NCBI GenBank assembly: GCA_037126765.1
Contig: JBBCBC010000002.1
Coordinates: 19,065,853-19,129,852, forward strand
Source of the DNA: Stenogyne calaminthoides
Lineage: Eukaryota > Streptophyta > Magnoliopsida > Lamiales > Lamiaceae
Length of the DNA stretch: 64,000 nucleotides
Reading direction: 5' to 3'
Shown piece by piece: positions 11,720-22,664 of this stretch (the first letter of the stretch is position 1; the number at the start of each line of letters is the position of its first letter). The notes beneath the pieces are model-generated. The model saw nothing but the letters and a program-made list of their open reading frames with translations. It ran no database searches and was not told the origin of the DNA. The position numbers and the translations under genes are program-made.

Positions 11720-13820
11720 AAACCTGAAAAATGAAGAATTTAATTACAGATACATTAACTTCAGCAGATCCAAAGAACCAAAAACATAAATTCAATTACA
11801 GATAGATTAACTATTGCATGAATGCAATAATAATGACAGAATCTACTTAAAAAAAGTATATAGGTCTAAACGGTAAGCTTAGATACCATAAAACCTTTCC
11901 AAAATAGTTATATAACTATTTGTCCTCCACAGTTTGAGGATATTCTTTCCAATATGGTTCTGATTTAGAACAAAATCAGCAACCAGTATTGAAAGAATAC
12001 TTATGGCATGAATACTTCAATGAGTATTCGATCTTTAGAGTAATATGGGGAATCAGATCAACAATTACAAATATGTACTAACAGAGAATTTAGGGCAGAA
12101 TAACGAACCAAAAGGCTTAATTTACAGCTTCCAGACTGTGCACATTGTTATCAGGGATAATGTTAGAACCAGTTATGCATTATTAGGGCATATAGATCAG
12201 ACAAACATGTATTTATCACAGATAAGAATGAAATATTAAATTTTCTATAGGACCTATAAATTAAACAGTGCAATGTAGTGATCATATCACAAATAAAAAT
12301 ATAAGCAGATGAAAAGTGGCTTGAAGCAATTAACAAATCAACATTCATGGTAATCTTTCCATCTCTAAAGCAAGGGGCTGTCTAATTCTGGGCAGTCTTT
12401 TCTTCCTAGATCTTGTTGTGTGAGAATCTTTTTTAGGAATGTAAACTTGAGAATAATCTCAATTGGAAAAAAAAACATAAACTCATGATAATTGATCATC
12501 AAGAATCACACAACATATTAAACAAATAGTAGATGCATACCATCAAGAACCTCACATGAATCAATTATGAAACAAAAACTTGCAAGGATCTATTAATTTT
12601 ACTTCCATTGATATACTTCTTATGCATCCTTATTGTTCATCACACAGGTTTATCTTATCACTTATCATAAACATAAACTTCACATTCTTCATAAGGATTC
12701 AAGAAAATTCCATGCTTATTAAGAGAAGGAAATGTGAAACTTATACCTACACCAGTAATCCCTCATATATAATTCAATTACAGACAAATTAACTACTGCA
12801 ACCATATAACAAATCTTAAATGAATGCTTGCTTACACTGAGATAAATTCTAGATTAGGATAACCATATTATCAAAGCAAGCAAAAGCTATGGAACCCACT
12901 AATCTTAAAATCTGGTACAATAAATATCACGTGTAAAAGCCTAAAGTGGCAACAAAAGACTAGACATTGTAAAAGAGGATCTTGATTAAAGAACTACCTT
13001 CGCACAGTGTATTGCAGATCTAACCATACAGAGAAAGGAGTTTTACCAGCTTAAGGGTTACAGTTTGTCATTCAAATTCGAAGAACAACTAAAAAAAATG
13101 AAAAAAACAGTGGAAATAATACAATCTGTACTATAAAAAAAGATGAAAAAACATTGTAAATAACACAACAATCAAAAACCAACATATCTAAACACAAGTA
13201 ACAGATCGACTAGCAACTGAAGAACCACATATCTATGAACACAAAAAAGGGGAAGAATTACCAGAGAGCTGCTTGATGAGAGAATAGAGGAAACAATTGA
13301 AGAGAGGTTGTTGATCGATGATATTAAAAAGAAGGGTTTGAGAGGTTTTTGGAGTATATAAGCAAATGCACTTGTAAATAAACATGGGTACGTGAATATC
13401 TCTGAAAAGAAGGAAATATCCCTAATCAACTTTGGAAAATGATTTGGTTAAGGATTATTTTCACTAATTCACGTTCTTAAATCTTATTTAAAAAATTTAA
13501 AGACCCAACAGCGGCCCTTTTTGGCTCCAAACACAATTAAAATTGACGATTAATGGGTCGGCTGGGTATCTTAATTCTTAATCTACTTCTAACAGAACCG
13601 AATCCAAAATTTCCAAAAAAAAATTGGCAAAATATTAAAATTGAATACCCACATAAACAAGATCGATTTGAATAACAACTAGTAATCTATCCTTCTAATC
13701 TATCTAATCTATGAATGAATACCCAATTTGTGGAGATACTCCACCGCCAAAACCAATTCCCCATAAATATAGAAATCGGATTCAATTAAGAGAGGAATAG
13801 ACAGCTAATTAATTCGTAAT
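11720..13820. other. CACTA interior upstream of ORF1; mostly no feature
   Basis: This AT-rich sequence lies upstream of the ORF1 start and would hold its promoter if transcribed. Around 12372-12440 the minus strand reads RSRKKRLPRIRQPLAL, similar to the Copia hinge at 9905, so a second tiny Copia scrap is likely. Short open frames at 12045, 12580 and 13172 have no recognisable content. Confidence 0.45.
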
Positions 13821-13824
13821 TACC

Positions 13825-14185
13825 TTGATTTCATTTCACCGCGCCTGATGAACATGTGATTTAGGGATTGCATGCAATTCCCCCTTCTCCGTATGAACCA
13901 GAAAACCCCTTTTCTCAGCCATCCCCTTGATTTCATTTCGCCGCCTCCTCATGAACGCTTGATTTAGGGATTGCAAGCAATTCTCCGTTTGAACGAGAAA
14001 AACAACACCCTCATCTTGTCAGCCTTGATTTCATTTCGCCGCTTCCGATGAATTTGTGATTTAGGGATTGCAAGCAATTCCCCTTTCTTAGTTTGATCAG
14101 AAAAACGCCGCCCTCATCCTGTCAGCCACCCCCTTCACTTCATTAGCTACGCCTGATCACAAGTTGAATTGGGGATTGAGATTTT
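13825..14185. repeat. Tandem repeat, about 100-bp unit, 3 copies plus a partial
   Basis: Each unit contains CTTGATTTCATTTCGCCGC, then TGATTTAGGGATTGCAAGC and AATTCCCC, and ends near CATCCTGTCAGCC. Three full units and a diverged fourth can be read. They are more GC-rich than the flanks. No coding potential is evident. Confidence 0.8.
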
Positions 14186-14189
14186 CTGG

Positions 14190-15840
14190 AATTTGGCGTG
14201 CGAGTTGAGTGCGAGATGAGGATGAATAAGAATGGATATCTTGAATGAAAATATCGATTTGATTAAATTGAATTGGGATATATGAACCCCTTATTTCTTA
14301 ATAATCCATAAAATTTTGCACATGACACGTGTTTCAAATTGTGTTCCCAATTAATAAGTAATGGTGCATATATAATTAAAATCTGGTTCAATATTTATTA
14401 TTTATGCAATGTTTTAACTATTTTTCTATAATAATATTTGCATGTTTCTATATAATTAAGTTGCACTTTTCAATATAAGAAGTCACAATTTTCTGGTACA
14501 AGTGTGCCTCAATTTTTATTTAATTTTTATAAAATTAAAATGATTATTTTATTTTAATGTTTTAGTTTGTGTATTTTATTTATTATGATATATTTTGAAG
14601 AACTAGTTGGATGATATGATGTTCACATGTCAAAATCGATTACCAGTTAATTTATTAAAAAAAATAAAAAATTATCATGCATGATAATGAAATTCAATTT
14701 TTAATTTATCAAATGGTTGTTATAGCAATTTTTTAAGCATATCATAACAAATAACATACGTATAATTAATAATGAATTTAACATATTAATAATATATTGA
14801 TCAAATAATTTTACAAAATTTCTCATAATAAATAAAATATACAAATTACATAACACTAAATAAAAATTAGCTATTTAAATTTAATGAATAAAAAAAATAC
14901 AACCAGTCTTAATTGGAGTGCGAAAAATGATCCAATTGCAAATATATAATAAACTATATTCAATAAAAAAAATGAAAGAAACGACGACATTTGGTTAAAC
15001 AACACCTTGTTGTACTATTTTTAATGTTTTTTTTTATAATTCAGTATAGATTTTTATTTATTTAACATTTTTAAGGTTTTGTTATATTCAGTAGGATTAT
15101 TTTTTATTATTATCATGTTTATTATATGTTTGATTGTTTAGTAATTTTTTACTATTTATTGGTTGTTTCCTTAATTTATTAAATGCCTCACATGAATTGT
15201 TAATTTTAAAAAAATAAGAGTTTGTTTTATTCATGCTACATTTGTATTAAATGAATCTGTGATAATTATTATGATGTTATTTATACATTTTAAAGGTTTT
15301 TTTTTATATTTTAGTATATATTTTTAGATTAATTTTTATTATTCATGCTACATTTATATTATAAGTGAATTTAAAATAATTATTATTATTTGTTGTTTCA
15401 ATTGTAAATTATTCTTTTATCAAGAAGGATGCATTTTTAAAAAATATTGATTATAAAAGATTTCGATTATAATGTTATAGATCGCTTTAAAAAAATGAAG
15501 ACTCGATAGACTTAACTGTAATTATAATTTAACTTGAATGTTATGTACACCTTCTTTATTTGGTTTGCACCGAGTTATATGACTTTTTAAGTATTAAATA
15601 TTTTATTAATTATTATCTGTATCCCCAAATTTAAATTCCTAGTTCTTTTTTTCTGAAACATTCTTCATACTGAAATGCTCAACTTGATCTTTTGTAAAAC
15701 AATTGAATGTTTCAGTTTAAACAAGTTGAATAATTATTAACTAGTTTACATTTTCATGACACTTACGTAACTTTATCAAATTTAGTAATTTTGTTTAGGT
15801 TTTCAAGACAATTTATCTCATCAAATTAATTGTGATACTA
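14190..15840. other. Very AT-rich CACTA interior, no feature seen
   Basis: This stretch is dominated by A/T runs and TTATTATT-like words with no open frame of note and no clear repeat unit. I see nothing that supports a gene or a terminal structure. Confidence 0.55.
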
Positions 15841-15844
15841 ATAC

Positions 15845-16150
15845 TTTTACAAAAGGTATTAGTTGTGATACTAAAGGGTATAACTTATATTATAAAATGG
15901 TATTAGTCATGATACTAAACAGTATAGCTAATATTACAAAAGGGTATTAGTGGTGATGCTGAAGAGTGTAATTTATAATATAAAAGGGTATTAGTTGTGA
16001 TACAGAAGAGTACAACTTTTACTATAAAGGGATATTAGTCATGAGTATGACTTATATTACAAAAGGGTATTAGTCGTGATACTGAAGATTGTAACTTATA
16101 CTACAAAAGGGTATTAGTCGTGATAACTGAAGGGTATGACTTATATTACA
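15845..16150. repeat. Minisatellite, about 44-bp unit, 7 copies
   Basis: The words GGTATTAGT(C/T)GTGATACT and ACTTATATTACAAAA recur at near-regular spacing, with starts near 15855, 15900, 15945, 15986, 16030, 16067 and 16109. Units differ by a few substitutions and small indels, which suggests some age. Confidence 0.85.
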
Positions 16151-17160
16151 AAACACTGCATGTTTCTAATTATCAACACAATTTTCCACACGGCAGTTGC
16201 CGCCCACGTTACGGCATTGCATTGGTCAATTTGGGTGTTACCATTTACTCGACATTCCAAGTTTCCAGCCAGAGAGGGACTAAATAAGAGCAACGCTCAT
16301 GTGAACCAGGTCTATACATAAACTCTATCAATGTTATGTATAAAAACTATCACTGTTATGCATAAAAACTTTAACTGTTTAAAATATAAATCATTTTTAA
16401 AGCAGTGATAGTTTTTATGCATAATAGTGATAGTTTTTGTACATAATGTCATAATTTATATATTTAGAATAGAGAGAGATCTTCGTGTTGGAAATGGGCT
16501 GATAAGATTAGATAGGTGAATGGAAATATTTTTTTTTATTTTTATATTTCAAGGTGAACAATTTTTTTACAAGAACTCTATTTATAATTCTTTAATTATC
16601 TCTTATATCTTTCATATATCCTAAATTGATCATTCTTTTAATTGATTGAGGGTATTGTAAGTACGTTTGAATGAAATAATTAATATTATTTAAAAATACA
16701 TGTAAAGTAAAAACTAGACTCTGCTTATAAAATATTACATTACATTACAATACTATATAATAGAAATCCTTAGAATATTACAAATATTTTATTCTGTATA
16801 ATAGAAATCAGAATAGTCTTTTGAAGAAAGTGCTGGAAAATGGAGCCAAAAACAAAATTCCTTATCTTCATACATTTTGGACCATATAATAGCTATACCA
16901 GAATCCTCAATCTTCTTTGTTCCTTATCAAGAATCAGAAGCAACAACTTGAACTGTTACTTATTTCTGTGTTGTACTTGATCAATTGAAAATCATGGAAC
17001 TCAGAATTTTTATCACTAAAATTTTCAAGTATACTCAGGTACAGAACATGCAATGAATTTAGTGAGGTGCTATAATCAAATCCCAGAACTCAAAAACAAA
17101 TTCATCTCTTGATTTATGGCATTCTTCTTCCTCCATTTCCACACATAAAAACCTTTTTAA
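16151..17160. other. CACTA interior between minisatellite and a possible captured exon
   Basis: AT-rich with no long frame. A small imperfect inverted pair around 16325-16440 reads TTATGCATAAAAACTATCACTG-like words and their complement, which could form a hairpin. The part from about 16840 to 17160 looks like gene 5' flank because it precedes the Met at 17163. Confidence 0.35.
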
Positions 17161-17162
17161 AA

Positions 17163-17309
17163 ATGGCAACAGCAGCAGCAGCCACAATTCCAGCTTCATT
17201 CATCCACACAAAGAAACACATCCCACTCCACTCCCACAACTACATCACAACAAAAATCACAAGAACAACCTGTATAAGGTTCATACCAATTGAAACAAGG
17301 ACTCATTAG
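17163..17309 (+). pseudogene. Possible captured 5' end of a host nuclear gene (plastid-targeting-like N-terminus)
   Basis: The ORF starts MATAAAATIPASFIHTKK. It is rich in Ala, Thr, Ser, His and basic residues and almost lacks acidic ones, as plant chloroplast transit peptides do. It stops after 48 codons, and about 40 bp further on a repeated CACTA segment (17347) begins. CACTA elements are known to carry host gene pieces, so capture is plausible. No domain is present, so identity is unknown, and chance cannot be excluded. Confidence 0.3.
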
Positions 17310-17346
17310 AAACATCACTATTGATCTCATTCTATATTGTAAGCAT

Positions 17347-17518
17347 TAGAGAACCACATTCCCTTATATGTTATACATGTTGAACACAAATAACTCATCA
17401 TATCTGCCCTCTTCTAGCACAGCTAGCTTTAAAGCTACACATATGAGTAGTACTATTAAAAGAAAAATGAAAATAATAAAGTAAAGGCTAAAGGAAAACA
17501 ACAAGAACCAAAAACTCA
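17347..17518. repeat. Direct repeat copy 2 inside the CACTA element
   Basis: A 172-bp copy of 8795-8966 with only a handful of substitutions. It lies next to the possible captured exon. Its presence 8.5 kb from copy 1 suggests a local duplication or joining of two related CACTA elements. Confidence 0.88.
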
Positions 17519-19055
17519 AAAGAATCAACCAAGAAGAAATGTAACCAAATCAAAATGAAACTTTCATTTCTTTAAATTGCATAACTACCTCAATATGCTC
17601 CCATAAAATCATATGGAAATGTAAAGCAAAATCGCGTAAAGCTTTAGTGACCAAATTAGGAAGTCGTTTGCCTTTGTCATTTGAACTATTAGTGCTTAGT
17701 GTAGACGCTCCCATCTAACATATGTACTTATCAAATAAAGTCAATTTTTGCATTAGGAAAGAGTACTCATAAAATATGCAATTTATAAGTTACTGAGACT
17801 GTACAAAATGTTCAAGTATCATTATAAATTACATAATCAACACAACTTTTTATGCTCAACTATCAAAGCAGATACCATCAGAATTAGAAAGTTATATGTA
17901 AATCTTGATCATGAAATAACATTTGTTTTGACAATCTACAAACTCACTTATCTGCATACCAAGACTACAAATTAGCTTACAATCTAAGATAGGCCATCAT
18001 ATTGATATTACATGGGCTTTAGGAAGTCATTATGAAATTTACTATATAAAAGGGGGAAATCTCTCTCTCTCTCTCTCTCTCTATCTCAGGATATGCAACT
18101 TAGGGTTGAAGTTGAAAGGGCAAACAATAAGCAGCTGTAGTTGCCACAAAATGAAAACTACAATTTCAAAAACAGCACTAATCGACGTGAAGACCAAACT
18201 ATGAAGACCACTCCTTAAATATTTAAAAAAATCCAGAAAACATACTACATAACCCAAATTAAGGAAGTTATTTGTTAGGCTAACAGAGGATAGGAGATAA
18301 CTAACTTTTTACTAACATTAAAGAGAAAAAAATTGATTACCTGGGAAAAATGTTCTTATTATCACTACAATTGGCAGAGAATAACTTGCAGTCAACAATA
18401 GAATTTTCAAACAACAAAACAACAATGCCTTCTTGTAGCATCCCTCCTTAGGAGTAAAATGTAACTCACTTCTCTCGGTCTCTAATTCAATTCTACATTT
18501 CTAAGGACCAAGATACTAGACTTTTACTTTTAATTGGTGGAATACATGATTTAGCTTAAAAGAGCTGCCAAAATAAACAAAGGGGCAATCTTTTGTCTTT
18601 TCAACGAAATCACACACCTAAAAATAGAAACCAGCAGAGATTTAAGCTCACTCTCACTCCACTACTCATCAACAACAAATACAAAAATGATTCAAAATTA
18701 ACAAATCGCTAGTATCATCATACCTTTACAATTCTCCAAAGGGATAAGCATTCAAAGGAATATTATATATAACAGTAATAGTATCAATAGTAATAAGCAG
18801 AAAATTCTTTTGATTATAAGATTGTTGAGATTTTAAGATAACTCACAAAATCCCTTTGGAGCTTTCAAATTCAGGCAGATCATGAAATACGCTATGCACA
18901 CACTAAGCAAGTAGACATAAAAAAGACCTGCAGGATACAGCCAGATACAGATTCAACAATCCCTCCTGGTAAATCTGATGTTATACACGGTTTTATGGCA
19001 GCCTAGAATAACCGCTTGATAGAGCAGAGTCTTAAATAATTGCTGGAGCAAAAAA
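17519..19055. other. CACTA interior; (CT)n microsatellite, otherwise no gene
   Basis: A minus-strand frame from 17714 starts MGASTLSTNSSNDKGK and stops after 54 codons; I do not recognise it. A pure (CT)11 run is at 18061-18082. The rest is AT-rich, without a supportable gene. Confidence 0.5.
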
Positions 19056-19059
19056 CCTC

Positions 19060-19700
19060 AGCGCCTATACAACACAAACATTTGGCTAAGTTGTTGGGGT
19101 TTGACTACAAGATTGAGTATAGAAGTAGAAGAGAGAATGTGGTTGCAGATGCTCTATCAATAACAGAAAACGTGGAATGAAATTATTATGCTATAACATC
19201 CTTAAAATGAGCTTGGGTTCAGGAAATACAAGAGAGTTATCAGAATGGCCCAGCTTTAGTTTCACAAACAATTACAGAAGCTTAGTTTTTCACTATATAT
19301 ATCATGTATTTATTCACTTATTCAGGTGTATTAGTGAGATATAAGGGAAAGCTTTATGCTGGGTTGGAAAATGAGTTAAGGTAAAAAATCATACACTTCA
19401 TTCACACTTCTTCTATGGGGTCACTCAAGAGAAGCAACCACTTATCAGAAAATCAGAAATATTTTCTGGTGGCCTAAGCTTTAAAAGGATGTGCATCAGT
19501 ATGCAAACATGAACTGGTAAAGACACCAGGTCTATTACAACTTCTAACAATCCCTCAACAAGCTTGGAGTGACATCTAAATGAGAATTCATTGAGGATCT
19601 TCCTAAATTATTAGGGAATGACACTATATAGGTAATAATGGATTGGTAAACTAAATGTAGCCACTTCATTTCCATATCATCACCAGGTCATCTAACCTTA
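19060..19700 (+). mobile_element. Ty3/Gypsy remnant: end of RNase H and integrase zinc/core region
   Basis: In broken frames the plus strand reads QHKHLAKLLGFDYKIEY and ENVVADALS (end of Gypsy RNase H). It then reads VRYKGKLYAG, LKRSNHLSENQKYF and KTPGLLQLLTIPQQAWSDI, which correspond in order to the integrase N-terminal region and the start of its core. Many stops and frameshifts interrupt it. No LTR, TSD or PBS is visible, so only an internal scrap remains inside the CACTA element. Confidence 0.75.
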
Positions 19701-20750
19701 GCTATATCATTTCTTTTATTTGTTTATTGTTATTATTATTATGATTTTCAACTTCTGTCAAAAATCTGGATTGACAGATCACTCTAATCTATCAATATGG
19801 GAAAGTCCATAAGAAGGCTCAGCTGAATAGGGTACCCATTCATTCAACTCCATATTCGAATACCTATAAGGTCAATCATGATTCCAGTATATCATCTAAA
19901 CATAAAACATGCAACTAGCTAGAATATTTTACCTAATCAATCCTCAAGAAAAGAATTCACCACAAATAATATCGAATAAGGTAAAAAATGAATTCATGAT
20001 GAATACAATTTCAAAGATACAAACCAACAGGCCACAAATGAATTCCATTATGTCATCCAAATATAAAACATGCAATCAATTCAATCTTCAAATTCACTAG
20101 CTAGATATATTTTACACAGTCAATTCTAAAGAGAAAGCTAATCAACATATTATCTCAAGTACAACATTTATCTGAATTGAACAAAGAGCATCTCACTCGA
20201 CGGGATAAATCTCACCCAGTCTCAAATCCAACAATTCATCTAAAATCAGAACTAGCAATCTAATCATCATGGACTCTCTATAATTAACAATAGAAGTAAC
20301 AGAAACACAGTAATACAGCTCCAACATTGAGATCGAGAAAGAGAAAAACTCCAAATATAGATGATCGAAAGTTTTGAAGAAGCAATCATCAATAATTAAC
20401 ATTAACAGAGGAAGCGTACCTATTACTTTTTTGCTCAATTCCTGGAAAAATTTCACGAATAAGAACATTGACTCACAAACCCAAACTTCACACCATTGGG
20501 AAAATAACCAATTCAGAGAAGAAACAATTGGGAGAGCGATTTCTGGTAGGAATGCGCAAAATTTTTGGTGAACTTTCGCCCAAATTTCCGGTGATTTTCA
20601 AGCCAAAACCTTCGCGCTATTTTGGTGTATTCTGGTGCCCTGAAGTTCGCGATTAGAGATTGAAAAGAAAAATTCAGTGACGAAGGCGCAGATGTATGTA
20701 TATTTAGGCGAGATATTTGATTGATATAATTTTAGTCGAAATACCTGAGA
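19701..20750. other. CACTA interior, no recognised gene
   Basis: Short frames occur on both strands (for example minus 20468-20193 and plus 20374-20656) but they overlap each other and have no family resemblance I can name. The area may include the decayed end of the Gypsy scrap to about 19860. Confidence 0.4.
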
Positions 20751-20760
20751 CAAATGTAGT

Positions 20761-20825
20761 GTTTGGTCCAGTGGTGTAGTTGTTCTCTTTAGGTAGAAAG
20801 GTCTTATGTTCAAACGCTAATGGAT
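20761..20825 (+). repeat. tRNA-like module, copy 1
   Basis: The words GGTCCAGTGGTGTAGTTG and AAAGGTCTTATGTTCAAACGC resemble the A and B boxes of a tRNA-derived Pol III promoter. The spacing is similar in two further copies at 21492-21560 and 21641-21710. It may be a SINE head or a repeated unit of the CACTA interior. Confidence 0.4.
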
Positions 20826-20864
20826 AAAAAATTATATTTTTTTTTATTTTATTCAATATAATTT

Positions 20865-21025
20865 AATAAATTTTATATTTGCAGTTTTATTTAATAAAAT
20901 CTATATTTTATATGGAAAAATTTATGGTTAAAATATATTAAATAATATATTTCAATATAAAGGATATAAATTATCTAACTTATTTGGTTGTTGCTTGTCA
21001 AGTTTAATTAAAGGGATTTGGATCT
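20865..21025. repeat. Direct repeat, about 160 bp, copy 1
   Basis: It starts AATAAATTTTATATTTGCAG and ends GGGATTTGGATCT. Copy 2 at 21070-21229 is nearly identical, separated by 44 bp. Recent tandem duplication is the simplest reading. Confidence 0.9.
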
Positions 21026-21069
21026 CGCAGTCTTTGTAAACATCATCATCTTGCATGCATGAACACCAT

Positions 21070-21229
21070 AATAAATTTTATATTTGCAGTTTTATTTAAT
21101 AAAATCCATATTTTATATGGAAAAATTTATGGTTAAAATATATTAAATAATATATTTCAATATAAAGGATATAAATTATCTAACTTATTTGGTTGTTGCT
21201 TGTCAAGTTTAATTAAGGGATTTGGATCT
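21070..21229. repeat. Direct repeat, about 160 bp, copy 2
   Basis: Second copy of 20865-21025. It runs directly into the GT/CA-rich inverted repeat at 21251. Confidence 0.9.
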
Positions 21230-21250
21230 GGTGTTGTACAACATCATCAT

Positions 21251-21331
21251 GTGCGCACACACACCATTGGATCATACACGCACACACACACTCATGCAGG
21301 TGTGTGTGATCCAATGGTGGGGAGGGTGCAC
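21251..21331. repeat. Inverted repeat with (CA)n loop, likely hairpin
   Basis: Perfect 13-bp arms CACCATTGGATCA (21262-21274) and TGATCCAATGGTG (21307-21319) flank a CA/GT-rich loop. Outer bases (GTGCGCAC and GGGTGCAC) extend the pairing imperfectly. Confidence 0.8.
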
Positions 21332-21491
21332 ATCACCCTCCTATACATCACCGAATCCCCTCCCTTAATTAAGGGGTTTTGTGTTCAAATTTTATTATTA
21401 TATTTTATTTTTAAGTTATTTTCAATTGAATATGTTGATTAAGGTGAGCTTTTACATTGAAATACTTTTATAAAAATAATTTAAGACATAA

Positions 21492-21560
21492 TGTCCCTGT
21501 GGTCTAGTGGTGTAGTTATCTTTATTTTTATAAGGGGTCTTGTGTTAGATACTTGATGGA
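21492..21560 (+). repeat. tRNA-like module, copy 2
   Basis: It contains TGTGGTCTAGTGGTGTAG and GGGGTCTTGTGTTAGAT, the same arrangement as copy 1. The second box has decayed from GTTCGAAC. Confidence 0.4.
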
Positions 21561-21640
21561 TACAATTTTTTTTTACTTTTTTTTTGAGGTCCTGTGTTCA
21601 AACCTTAATGAATCCTTTTATAAAAATAATAAAGCACAAT

Positions 21641-21710
21641 GTTATGTTCGGCCTAGTGGTGTATTTATCTTAATTCATGTAAGGGGTCCTATGTTCGAAC
21701 CTTAATGGAT
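21641..21710 (+). repeat. tRNA-like module, copy 3
   Basis: It contains CGGCCTAGTGGTGTATT and GGGGTCCTATGTTCGAACC. The second is the best B-box-like sequence of the set. A partial fourth copy of the B-box half lies near 21588-21612. Confidence 0.45.
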
Positions 21711-21769
21711 CCAACTTTTTATTAAATTTTATTTGCAATTTTAGTTTATAAAATTTATATTTTATATTT

Positions 21770-22632
21770 TAATCGTCACCATATATAAAAATTGGTGACG
21801 AAAGAATATGTTGCTATGAACAACTAATGACGAAACATAAAACCGTCATGAAATTTTATATTATATGACCAATATTGATCGTCACTAATTAAAATGAAGA
21901 TCGTCACCGAATAATATTGTGACAAAGTAAGTGCGTCAGTAAAAAATGATTATTAATCGTCACTATATATAAATATTGGTGACGAAAGAATATGTCACTA
22001 ATTACTATGAACAATTAACGACGAAACAAAAAATTGTCATGAAAATTTTATATTATATGACGACTATGATCGTCAATAATTACCATGAAGATCGTCACCG
22101 AATAATATTATGACGAAATAAGTGCGTCATTAAAAAATTATTATTAATCATCACTATATATAAATATTGGTGACGAAAGAATATGTCACTAATTACTGTG
22201 AACAATTAACGGCGAAACATAAAATTGTCATGAAAATTTAATATTATATGATGACTATGATCGTCACTAATTACAATGACGATCGTCACCATATAAAATT
22301 GTGACGAATTAAGTGTGTCACCAATTCTTTTGAATAATTAATGACAAAACATATAGTTGTCACAAAAATACTATTTTTCGTGACGTTGAATAACGTCACT
22401 AAATATTATGAATATCGTCACCAAAGTTTATTGTGACGAATTTCTTGTTTTTGTCATGAAAATTTTGAATTAGTGACGAAAAAAAACATCAGTGGTGACA
22501 AAAACAAAATTTGTCACGAATTCTCACTTTTTAGTGACGAAATTTAAATTTGTCACCTTTAGGTAACATATGGTGACGAATTTTGTGTCGTCACAAAAAA
22601 ATTCGTCACCGAATGTGGGATTTCCAGTAGTG
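21770..22632. repeat. Right subterminal repeat array of the CACTA element
   Basis: Arrays of GTGACGAAA, ATCGTCAC and TTGTCAC motifs, including an imperfect longer period of roughly 190 bp (TATAAATATTGGTGACGAAAG recurs near 21786, 21968 and 22159). The array ends with GGGATTTCCAGTAGTG, the terminal repeat. It mirrors the left array. Confidence 0.88.
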
Positions 22633-22664
22633 GAAGGTCTTCTGATTTCTTCAATCTCTTTCTT

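Larger units (their letters stand above)
6303..22632 (-). mobile_element. CACTA (En/Spm) DNA transposon, 16.3 kb, inserted in element C
   Basis: The left end reads CACTACAGGAAAT and the right end is the inverted complement CACTACTGGAAAT, a 13-bp terminal inverted repeat with one mismatch. A 3-bp TSD gaa flanks it (6300-6302 and 22633-22635). Both ends hold dense arrays of GTGACGAAA/TTCGTCAC motifs, typical subterminal transposase-binding repeats of CACTA elements. The interior has a degenerate ORF1-type (Transposase_24/Ptta) gene on the minus strand but no recognisable TnpD/tnp2 transposase, so it is non-autonomous or decayed. It also contains Copia and Gypsy remnants and several tandem repeats. 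The strand given is that of the ORF1 gene. Confidence 0.92.

Noticed and set aside
13172..13429. Hydrophobic 85-residue minus frame as a membrane protein
   Set aside because: AT-rich antisense of low-complexity sequence without supporting context.
16136..16321. Plus frame after the minisatellite as a gene
   Set aside because: It starts inside the repeat and has no recognisable domain.
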